Position numbers and translations under genes: made by a program. Below are positions 1-6,453 of a DNA stretch of 64,000 nt, one piece after another; within the stretch, counting starts at the first letter, position 1, and every line of letters starts with the position of its first letter. The notes under the pieces were generated by a model. That model did not search any database. It saw only the letters and a program-made list of their open reading frames with translations, and was not told the origin of the DNA. Origin of the DNA: Crystallibacter degradans (lineage in GTDB: Bacteria > Actinomycetota > Actinomycetes > Actinomycetales > Micrococcaceae); assembly GCF_012952295.1 (NCBI RefSeq), contig NZ_JABBCH010000001.1, positions 124,001 through 188,000 on the forward strand. Reading direction: 5' to 3'.

Positions 1-1268
1 TCAACATGGTTTACGACGGTGAAGGCGCTGTCCTTGTCCATGAGTTCCCGCTCGCCGAGGCCCTCGCGGTAGTCCACCAAGCAGCCTTCAGGGACCTTGG
101 CTTCCTCTTTGAGGTAGACGTAGTCGCCCTTGTAGAAGTCGGTGTACTGCGTATCCCATGCTGCGTCCGCGACTTCCTCGCTGTCCGGACCGAGCTTGAG
201 CCAGGCGTCGAAGCCATCCGGCTGGCTGCCGTGGTCAAATTCTTCACCGTCGATGACCCACTTCTTATCGACTTCGAAGCTGGCGCGGTACTTGGGTGCG
301 TGCGGGATGTCGGCACAGGCGGAATCGGCGTAGTTTCCGTCCACGTAGATCTTGTTCAGCAGGCCGCCGGAATAACCGTCCTTGCAGGTGAGCTCGTATT
401 CGGGGGTGCCGTCTGCCACCTTGACCGTGGCGTACACATGGTAGAAGTGGCTCTTGCCTTCGCCCAGTTCGACGTCGTCGTCCTTACTGGCGAGTTCGGC
501 CGTGTTGCCCTGGAATTGGTTCTCCTTGTCGCCCTTGCTCCAGGTAGCCCTCTCAACCTCGATGCCGTGGCCGAAGGAGAGCGTGTCCGAGAGGGTGTAT
601 TCCTCCTCATCCTTGTAGTCGCCGTCGCCGTTGGGCTGGTTGGTTACCTGGATGGTGTAGCTGATGTACCAGCGGCCTTCGGACTCGTCGCCGAGGGCCT
701 CCACCGAGTTGGCCTTCTTGGTGGCGACGATCGGGCTGGCCTCGTCCTCGTGGTCGCCCTCTTCGTGCTCGGCTTCTTCTTCGTCTTCACCTTCTTCGTG
801 CTCGGCTTCGTCCTCGGTCTCGGTTTCTTCGTCTTCGTGCCCGGCGTCATCGTCGCTGCCGGCGATCGCGGCCAGGGGTGCGGCGGGCTGGACGGCCGGC
901 GCGGCATCTTCGGCAGCCGGGGTCGGTTCTTGGCCCGGGGCGGGCGCCGGTTCAATGGGTTCGGGCGCCTCCGCGACTTCAGCTTCGGCGGGTTCGCCTG
1001 TTCCTGCCGAGGGGTCTTCCGTTCCGGCAAGCGTGGCTTCGGCGGGGGCTGCCGCAGCCAGCCCCACGATCTCGGTGACTGATCCCGATGACTCTGCTCC
1101 GCCGTCGTCCGCTAGAACAGGCAGGGCCAGGCCGGCCGACATGAGCGAGCCCGCAGCCACAGCAGCAAGTCCTCCGCGCAGCCGCTTCAGGGCGTCGCGC
1201 CTCTTCGGGCGCGCTTCCTTGGGCGGTTTCGGATTGGACGCCGCTGACTGCGCTGGCTTGTCTGTCAT
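1..1268 (-). CDS. Secreted acidic surface protein, 3' end outside the window
   Basis: An open frame runs from an ATG at 1268 to the window edge, at least 422 residues, with no stop. A GGGGGA ribosome site lies just upstream. Residues 20-31 are Arg/Lys-rich and 33-53 hydrophobic, ending in VLA before DD, so a signal peptide is likely. Residues of about 54-140 are rich in Ala, Pro and Glu. Residues 143-178 are almost all Glu, Asp and His. From about 180 a folded beta-rich part begins (WYISYTIQVTN near 195-205; FEVDKKWVIDGEEF near 327-340), which resembles the Ig-like or Cna-B/SpaA folds of Gram-positive surface proteins. I do not recognise a specific family. Any sorting signal would lie beyond the window. 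The long open frame on the opposite strand is its shadow. Confidence 0.75.
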   Translation of the reverse strand, partial: MTDKPAQSAASNPKPPKEARPKRRDALKRLRGGLAAVAAGSLMSAGLALPVLADDGGAESSGSVTEIVGLAAAAPAEATLAGTEDPSAGTGEPAEAEVAEAPEPIEPAPAPGQEPTPAAEDAAPAVQPAAPLAAIAGSDDDAGHEDEETETEDEAEHEEGEDEEEAEHEEGDHEDEASPIVATKKANSVEALGDESEGRWYISYTIQVTNQPNGDGDYKDEEEYTLSDTLSFGHGIEVERATWSKGDKENQFQGNTAELASKDDDVELGEGKSHFYHVYATVKVADGTPEYELTCKDGYSGGLLNKIYVDGNYADSACADIPHAPKYRASFEVDKKWVIDGEEFDHGSQPDGFDAWLKLGPDSEEVADAAWDTQYTDFYKGDYVYLKEEAKVPEGCLVDYREGLGERELMDKDSAFTVVNHV

Positions 1269-1375
1269 CTTGTTCCCCCAAAAAGACCGGCACACGTCGG
1301 GTGCCGTTGCAGGTGCGAGTGTGGGACCGTCATCCCCTGGTCCCTTATTGCCGTGAGCGCCCATGCGGACGCTGC

Positions 1376-1401
1376 GGCAGCCCGCTCCCCAACGGGCTGC
1401 C
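1376..1401. repeat. Inverted repeat, 9-bp perfect stem
   Basis: GGCAGCCCG and CGGGCTGCC are separated by an 8-base loop. The hairpin lies about 110 bases upstream of the minus-strand secreted protein gene and could be a 5'-leader hairpin. It has no T-run, so it is a poor terminator. Confidence 0.5.
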
Positions 1402-1837
1402 ACACGTGCAGTCCCTCATAAAGAAAACTGCTTCCCCCAAGGTCCTCACCATTGAGAACCTGCTCCGTTGCCTTCGTGCCCTGGCAGCCGCCGGCAACGG
1501 AGGGCGGTGGTGGCTGCCAAGTACGGCTAGCCTAGGCGAGGGGTCAGTTCGGGCGCTAGGGATAAACGTTGCTCGCGGCCGGATTGGCGCCGTTTTCCAA
1601 GGTATTTGCAAGGTCTCGGGGCGCAGTTCCTTCGTCCGGCGCTTCAGTCACCGTTGCACTGCAAGCATGACCGCGGAAATCCGGCTCGGTTTTATAACCA
1701 GTGAGGGGCATGCGTAGCGAGGGACAGTCCATGCATCAAGTGGATAATATGGTGAAAAGTTTCATCGAGGGTGGTGACAACAAACACATGTCACGGGTTT
1801 GTAACGGTTCAGTGTGGCCGATACGTTTAATCGCGCC

Positions 1838-2035
1838 ATGGCCCTAGGGAAGGGTTATGACCGGGTCCGCACGCCGAGCTCTGCCAGCGTACCTGTCCGT
1901 TCAATTTCACTGGCAGAGGTGGAGGAACCAGAAGTGGCGCCAGCGGCGCCTTGGGGTGAAGTGCGGTTAGTTGTCCGCGGCGTTCTGCTGCGTTCCGACC
2001 GCGCCGAGATGCTCCGTCTCGAATCCGACAGCTAA
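1838..2035 (+). CDS. Doubtful small ORF, 65 aa
   Basis: A 65-codon frame starts MALGKGYDRV and ends LRLESDS, 27 bases before the next gene. It has no Shine-Dalgarno site. TTTAAT lies six bases before the ATG, so a leaderless start is possible. An upstream in-frame GTG at 1814 also lacks a ribosome site. No family is recognised and the codon pattern is not decisive. It may only be leader sequence of the following gene. Confidence 0.25.
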   Translation: MALGKGYDRVRTPSSASVPVRSISLAEVEEPEVAPAAPWGEVRLVVRGVLLRSDRAEMLRLESDS

Positions 2036-2062
2036 CTTCGCAGGCGTGTAGAGAGGAATCCC

Positions 2063-3001
2063 GTGAAGAACTATTCTGCCCGTGGGCGCCGGCGCGCCGG
2101 CCCCACGGTCTCGTCGCATGGCGTCACCAGTCTCGCCCGCGGCCGCCGCCGCGCCAAGGACCAAGCACCATCCGCCGTCTCCTTCCGCAGCGTTGGGGCG
2201 CTCACCGGCCTGGCCGTAGTTGCCACGGTGGCTGCTGCGGCTGCCCTGCCCTTGGATCAGTCCGGATCCCAGGAAGCTCACGCAGGCCGCCCCCAACTGC
2301 AGACATCCGGTAAGACCTGGCCTATTTTCGCGCCGTCCAATAAAGCTGAGCCGACGTTCAGCCGGCCGACAACAGACAGCACGGCGGCGGCGCAGCAGGA
2401 CACAAAGGTCACTCCGAGTGCCGCGACCCAGCCGACTCCCGGAGGGGACGCTACCGAGCGACCCGCTCCAATGACCACGAAGTTCGCCACCGACTCCACG
2501 GGAGAGGCTGCCGCCCCGCTGACCGGCGCCGTCGAAAAGACAACGGGCGCCGCTAAAGAGAAGGTTGCCGGCGCTACCGAGGCCGCTACGGATGCAGCTG
2601 GAAAAGCTACTGCGGCTGCCACGGAGGCTGCCGAAAAGGCCAATGCGACAGCCACGGACACAGCCAAACCAACGGCCTCGCCTACGGCCGACGCGGCGGT
2701 ACCGACAAGTCCGGCCACGAGCCCTCCGGCCAAGCAGAGTGCACGAGCCGTGCCTGACAACACCGAACCCACCAGGTCAGGCGTACGCAGCAATTCGGCG
2801 GCGCCCGTCGAACCGGTTCCGACCACCGAAGCCGCCGATCCGGAGGAACGGCCATCACCCGAGACCTCGCCTACTGCCGATAAGCCCACCGGGGATGCAG
2901 AGAAGAAGAAGCATCGCCAGCATTCCGACCGGACCGTCGACGATGCAGAGTGGCTCTGGATCCTCTTGGGTGAGGACGAGGAGAATCGCAGCAGCCGGTA
3001 G
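2063..3001 (+). CDS. Membrane-anchored or secreted Ala/Thr/Pro-rich protein with LEA-like segment
   Basis: The protein has 312 residues and starts at GTG 2063 behind GAGAGGAA. The N-terminus is Arg-rich, with ARGRRRA at about residues 6-12 and again at 25-31. A hydrophobic stretch at about 48-70 is either a signal peptide or an anchor. The rest is low complexity. Residues 150-210 form a pseudo-repeat of Ala, Thr, Lys and Glu (KEKVAGATEAATDAAGKAT and relatives), like the amphipathic helices of group 3 LEA or apolipoprotein-like proteins. A Pro/Ser/Thr-rich linker and a charged C-terminus follow. A strong terminator follows the gene, so it is probably monocistronic. The function is unknown; a cell-wall spacer or stress protein is a guess. 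Confidence 0.75.
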   Translation: MKNYSARGRRRAGPTVSSHGVTSLARGRRRAKDQAPSAVSFRSVGALTGLAVVATVAAAAALPLDQSGSQEAHAGRPQLQTSGKTWPIFAPSNKAEPTFSRPTTDSTAAAQQDTKVTPSAATQPTPGGDATERPAPMTTKFATDSTGEAAAPLTGAVEKTTGAAKEKVAGATEAATDAAGKATAAATEAAEKANATATDTAKPTASPTADAAVPTSPATSPPAKQSARAVPDNTEPTRSGVRSNSAAPVEPVPTTEAADPEERPSPETSPTADKPTGDAEKKKHRQHSDRTVDDAEWLWILLGEDEENRSSR

Positions 3002-3036
3002 AGCCTGACCCACCCCTGCGGGCTGGTGTGCATAAA

Positions 3037-3080
3037 GGGAAGGATGGCGGAACATGCGTTCCGCCATCCTTCCCACTTTT
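3037..3080 (+). terminator. Rho-independent terminator, 17-bp perfect stem
   Basis: GGGAAGGATGGCGGAAC and its exact complement flank a 4-base ATGC loop. ACTTTT follows. It ends the gene at 2063-3001 and overlaps the probable promoter of the next gene. Confidence 0.88.
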
Positions 3081-3099
3081 CGAATATGTGTTCTACTCT
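3070..3099 (+). promoter_or_regulatory. Promoter for leaderless gene at 3106
   Basis: TTCCCA (3070-3075), an 18-base gap and TACTCT (3094-3099). The -10 box ends seven bases before the A of the ATG at 3106, so transcription should begin at the start codon. The same geometry recurs at 39993, 42835, 61350 and 61997. Confidence 0.55.
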
Positions 3100-3105
3100 T
3101 GATGT

Positions 3106-3456
3106 ATGGACCGGGATTCTGCGGCGCGGATGGCAGCCCGTTACGCGAAGCGTGCGGAGGCGGTATCGCTGACCGCCGAGGAACTGGATCTCGAGCACCA
3201 CAAGGTGACCCGGGTAGTGCCGGGCGTGCCGGTGTGGGCGTGGATCCGTTTTCCCGGTGCCGCCGAGCTGGTCCAGGGCGAGGCGTTCGGCTGGACGTCG
3301 CGGGCTGTGCAGGTGACCTGGGAGGACGCCGGCACCAGGCGGACAACCTGGGTGTGGGCCTCCGCCGTGCAGCGGCGGACCGATCCGGTGCGCAAGACCT
3401 CCTTGGGCGAGAGGACTGCAGCAAACAACGACGACGCGGCGCCGGCCGGGTCTTAA
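3106..3456 (+). CDS. Conserved hypothetical protein, 116 aa
   Basis: A 116-residue soluble protein with no signal peptide or membrane segment. The N-terminal 25 residues are helical and charged (MDRDSAARMAARYAKRAEAV). A Trp-rich beta-type core follows (VWAWIRFPGAAELVQG, VQVTWEDAG, TTWVWASAVQRR), then a polar tail. There is no Shine-Dalgarno site, and the -10 placement supports a leaderless ATG. It lies tail-to-tail with prs and shares a hairpin with it. I do not recognise a named family. The core looks like a small beta-barrel such as a DNA- or ligand-binding domain, but that is a guess. Confidence 0.65.
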   Translation: MDRDSAARMAARYAKRAEAVSLTAEELDLEHHKVTRVVPGVPVWAWIRFPGAAELVQGEAFGWTSRAVQVTWEDAGTRRTTWVWASAVQRRTDPVRKTSLGERTAANNDDAAPAGS

Positions 3457-3475
3457 GGAGACCGGCCGACGCCGC
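3435..3475. terminator. Bidirectional hairpin between convergent genes
   Basis: GCGGCG-x-CGGCCGG and CCGGCCG-x-CGCCGC form a GC-rich stem with one mismatch. It overlaps the 3' end of the 3106 gene and lies downstream of prs. It lacks a strong T-run on either side, so its termination strength is uncertain. Confidence 0.6.
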
Positions 3476-3496
3476 GCAGTTAGTTAGGGCTGGGGC

Positions 3497-4477
3497 TTAG
3501 GCCTTGCCATCGAAGAGGCTGGTGACGGAACCGTCCTCGAACACCTCGCTGATGGCACGGGCGATCAGCGGAGCGATGGACAGCACGGTCAGCTGCGCGA
3601 ACTGCTTGTCCGCGGTGATGGGCAGCGTATTGGTGACCACCACTTCGCGGGCGCCGGACTCGGCCAAGCGGCGGGCCGCCGGGTCCGAGAAGACGGCGTG
3701 GGTGGAGGCGATGATGACGTCCTTGGCTCCGGCGTTCATGAGCACCTGGACGGCGCCGGCGATGGTGCCGCCGGTGTCGATCATGTCGTCGATCAGCACG
3801 CATTCGCGGCCCTCAACCTGACCGACAACCGTCTTGGCCACGGCCTGGTTGGGCACGTTGACGTCGCGCGACTTGTGCACGAAGGCCAGCGGGGCACCGC
3901 CGAGGCGCTCGGCCCACTGCTCGGCCACGCGGACACGGCCGGTGTCCGGGGAGACCACGGTGACGTTGTCCAGGTCCACGCGGGTGCGGACGTAGTCGGC
4001 CAGCAGCGGGATGGCCATCAGGTGGTCCACCGGGCCGTCGAAGAAGCCCTGGATCTGCGCGGTGTGCAGGTCCACCGAGATCAGACGGTCGGCGCCGGCG
4101 GTCTTGTACATGTCCGCAACCAGGCGGGCCGAGATCGGCTCGCGGCCGCGGTGCTTCTTGTCCTGCCGGGCGTACGGGTAGAACGGGGCGATCACGGTGA
4201 TGCGCTTGGCGGAGGCCCGCTTGAGCGTGTCCACCATGATCAGGTGCTCCATGAGCCATTCGTTGATCGGGGCCGGGTGTGCCTGGATCACAAAGACGTC
4301 GGTGCCGCGGACACTTTCCTCGAAGCGGACGTAGATCTCACCGTTGGCGAAGTCGTACGCGCTGGTGGGAAGCAGATCGATCTCGAGCTCTTTGGCGATC
4401 TCTTTGGCGAGTTCCGGGTGTGCCCTGCCTGAGGCAAGGACCAGCCTCTTTTCGCCCTGGGCCTTAATTCCGGTCAT
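3497..4477 (-). CDS. prs: Ribose-phosphate diphosphokinase
   Basis: Makes PRPP from ribose 5-phosphate and ATP in the cytosol, feeding purine, pyrimidine, NAD, His and Trp synthesis. The 326 residues are full length for class I PRPP synthetase. Visible signatures are the flexible catalytic region DLHTAQIQGFF and the PRPP-binding loop CVLIDDMIDTGGTI. The N-terminal FANGEIYVRFEESVRG is also typical. The ATG overlaps the glmU stop by four bases (ATGA), so translation is coupled to glmU. The glmU-prs order is common in actinobacteria and firmicutes. It ends convergently with the small gene at 3106-3456. Confidence 0.97.
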   Translation of the reverse strand: MTGIKAQGEKRLVLASGRAHPELAKEIAKELEIDLLPTSAYDFANGEIYVRFEESVRGTDVFVIQAHPAPINEWLMEHLIMVDTLKRASAKRITVIAPFYPYARQDKKHRGREPISARLVADMYKTAGADRLISVDLHTAQIQGFFDGPVDHLMAIPLLADYVRTRVDLDNVTVVSPDTGRVRVAEQWAERLGGAPLAFVHKSRDVNVPNQAVAKTVVGQVEGRECVLIDDMIDTGGTIAGAVQVLMNAGAKDVIIASTHAVFSDPAARRLAESGAREVVVTNTLPITADKQFAQLTVLSIAPLIARAISEVFEDGSVTSLFDGKA

Positions 4478-5970
4478 GAATGATCACTTTCTGCATTGGT
4501 GGGGGTTTGGGAAGAAGCAGCGGCATCGGCCGCCTTTGCAGCTGCAGTGCCTGCACGGTTCTGCTGGACCCAGCCTTCGATGTTGCGCTGGGCTGAGACG
4601 TTCAGTGCCAGCGCGCCGGCCGGAACGTCCTTGCGGAGCACCGCGCCCGCGCCCGAATACGCGCCGTCGCCCACCTGAACGGGTGCAACGAAGACGGTGT
4701 TCGATCCGGTGCGGACCTCGGAGCCGATGATCGTACGGTGCTTGGCCACGCCGTCGTAATTGGCGGTGATGTTGCCGCAGCCAATGTTCGAGTTCTCGCC
4801 GATCTCGGCATCCCCGGCGTAACCGAGGTGGCTCAGTTTCGAGCCCTTGCCGATGATGACGTTCTTGGTCTCGTAGAAGGCGCCGATCTTGCCCTTCTCC
4901 CCCAGCTGCGTGCCCGGGCGCAGGTAGGTGAACGGACCCACCGTCGCCTTCGGGCCGATCCGGCTGTCCGAACCGTGCGTGCGGATGACCTTGGCGCCCT
5001 CGCCCACCGTGACGTTGGTCAGGGTGCAATCGGGACCAACGACGGCGTCCGTCGCCAGGTGCGTGCTGCCGTGCAGTTGGGTGCCGGGCAGCAGCGTGAC
5101 GTCCGTGCCGAACGTGACGGTGGAATCGATCCAGGTGGTGGCCGGATCGACGATGCTCACGCCCGAACGCATGGCGGCCTCAAGTACGCGCTTGTTGTGC
5201 TCCGCGCCGAGTTGCGCCAGCTGGACGCGGTCGTTCGCGCCCTCAACCTGCCAGCGGTCGGTGGTGACCACCGCTGCCACCCGGCCCCCGCCGTCGCTAG
5301 CCCGGCCGAGCACGTCCGTGAGGTACTTCTCGCCCTGCGCATTGTCCGTGGTGATCTCCTTGAGCGCATCGCGCAGGACCTTCGCGTCGAACGCGTAGAT
5401 GCCGGAGTTGATCTCGCGGATTTCGCGCTGCGCATCGGTGGCATCCTTGTGCTCCACAATGCCCTGCACGGTGCCGTCACCGGTGCGGACAATCCGCCCG
5501 TAGCCGGCGGCGTCGTCGAGCACCGCGGTCAGCACGGTCACCGCGTTGCTGTCCTGAGTGTGGGTCCGGACCAGCTCCTGCAGCAGGGCGGTTGTGAGCA
5601 ACGGAACATCGCCGTAGGTCACCACAACCGTGCCCTCGAGGTCCGCGGGGAGGGCTTCGAGCGCGGCTTCCACCGCGCGGCCGGTGCCGGGAATCTCGTC
5701 CTGGTCCACAATCAGCGCATCCGGATCCAGCTCCTGGATGTGGGCTGCCACGCGGTCGCGCTCATGGCGTACGACGGCGGCCAGCACCTTGGGCTCGAGG
5801 CCCCGGGCCGCGGCCAGCGCGTGGCCGACCATGGAAATCCCGCCGATTTCGTGGAGGATCTTGGGTTTCTGCGACTTCATCCGGGTGCCCGCGCCTGCGG
5901 CGAGAACGATGACTGCGGCCGGCTGGATCACCGGTACTGCGTTGTCTGGACTGTTGTCTTGGGGGCTCAC
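4474..5970 (-). CDS. glmU: Bifunctional UDP-N-acetylglucosamine pyrophosphorylase / glucosamine-1-phosphate acetyltransferase
   Basis: Makes UDP-GlcNAc for peptidoglycan and for the polysaccharides encoded nearby: the C-terminal half acetylates GlcN-1-P and the N-terminal half adds UMP. The protein has 498 residues. The nucleotidyltransferase motif LAAGAGTRMKS is at 23-33. The C-terminal left-handed beta-helix has repeated hexapeptides and the motif FTYLRPGTQLGEKGKIGAF at about 340-360. The last 35 residues form an Ala-rich tail beyond the catalytic core, common in actinobacterial GlmU. The start is GTG behind TAGGAG. It is the first gene of a glmU-prs unit, next to tRNA-Gln on the same strand. 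Confidence 0.96.
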   Translation of the reverse strand: MSPQDNSPDNAVPVIQPAAVIVLAAGAGTRMKSQKPKILHEIGGISMVGHALAAARGLEPKVLAAVVRHERDRVAAHIQELDPDALIVDQDEIPGTGRAVEAALEALPADLEGTVVVTYGDVPLLTTALLQELVRTHTQDSNAVTVLTAVLDDAAGYGRIVRTGDGTVQGIVEHKDATDAQREIREINSGIYAFDAKVLRDALKEITTDNAQGEKYLTDVLGRASDGGGRVAAVVTTDRWQVEGANDRVQLAQLGAEHNKRVLEAAMRSGVSIVDPATTWIDSTVTFGTDVTLLPGTQLHGSTHLATDAVVGPDCTLTNVTVGEGAKVIRTHGSDSRIGPKATVGPFTYLRPGTQLGEKGKIGAFYETKNVIIGKGSKLSHLGYAGDAEIGENSNIGCGNITANYDGVAKHRTIIGSEVRTGSNTVFVAPVQVGDGAYSGAGAVLRKDVPAGALALNVSAQRNIEGWVQQNRAGTAAAKAADAAASSQTPTNAESDHS

Positions 5971-6070
5971 GAAGTGGCACTCCTACCCGGACTGAATCCG
6001 TGTCAAAGCTAAGCAAGGGTTAACGCCATGCTACTTGCCGGGACTTGCTCCGTTTACCAGAGGGTCCTCG

Positions 6071-6142
6071 TTCCGCCCATAGGATTCGAACCTATACTCC
6101 ACAGCTCCAAAGGCTGGGGTGCTGCCATTACACCAGGGCGGA
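6071..6142 (-). tRNA. tRNA-Gln (anticodon UUG)
   Basis: The reverse complement folds as a cloverleaf. A 7-bp acceptor stem TCCGCCC/GGGCGGA is followed by discriminator A. The anticodon loop CTTTGGA gives anticodon TTG, reading CAA. The T arm is ATAGG-TTCGAAT-CCTAT. CCA is not encoded. It sits about 100 bases upstream of glmU on the same strand. Confidence 0.95.
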
Positions 6143-6453
6143 CCGTGCCGGGGGCACAAGAAATCATTTTGCCACGTTTGCCGAGTTCCGCGCGACTTGA
6201 GCCCACTTAGCTACCTCGGTGTGCACGTCTCGCATGTCCGCGCAGGCCTACCGGCCGCCCAACATGTCGAACATGAGTCATTGAGCATGAGTTAAACGAT
6301 TGGGACGGGCTTGAAACGAAAAATGCCCGCCATATGGACTAAAAGGCCCTAGCCGCTTCCGCTAATTGCCGTTAGATTGGGACGCCTATGCGGCCTTGTC
6401 CCGGCAACCTATTGGGGGGTTGATCTGGGTGCCGCACTGGAGTTTGGGGAAAT
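6143..6453 (+). promoter_or_regulatory. Intergenic region with possible promoter for the triple glycosyltransferase gene
   Basis: No gene is seen in these 311 bases. TTGAAA at 6311-6316, a 16-base gap and TATGGA at 6333-6338 make a possible promoter. GATTGGGACG occurs twice, at 6299-6308 and 6374-6383, and may be a binding site. Both assignments are by eye and weak. Confidence 0.35.

Larger units (their letters stand above)
1281..2062. other. Intergenic region between divergent secreted-protein genes
   Basis: About 780 bases separate two divergent secreted-protein genes. The only structures I see are the hairpin at 1376-1401 and one doubtful small ORF at 1838-2035. No clear -35/-10 pair was recognised. 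The length suggests promoters with regulatory sites for both neighbours. Confidence 0.5.

Noticed and set aside
6-1082. Long plus-strand ORF of 358 codons
   Set aside because: It is the mirror of the minus-strand secreted protein. Its translation is a run of Val, Leu, Phe and Gly with no start signal, while the other strand has a signal peptide and a ribosome site.
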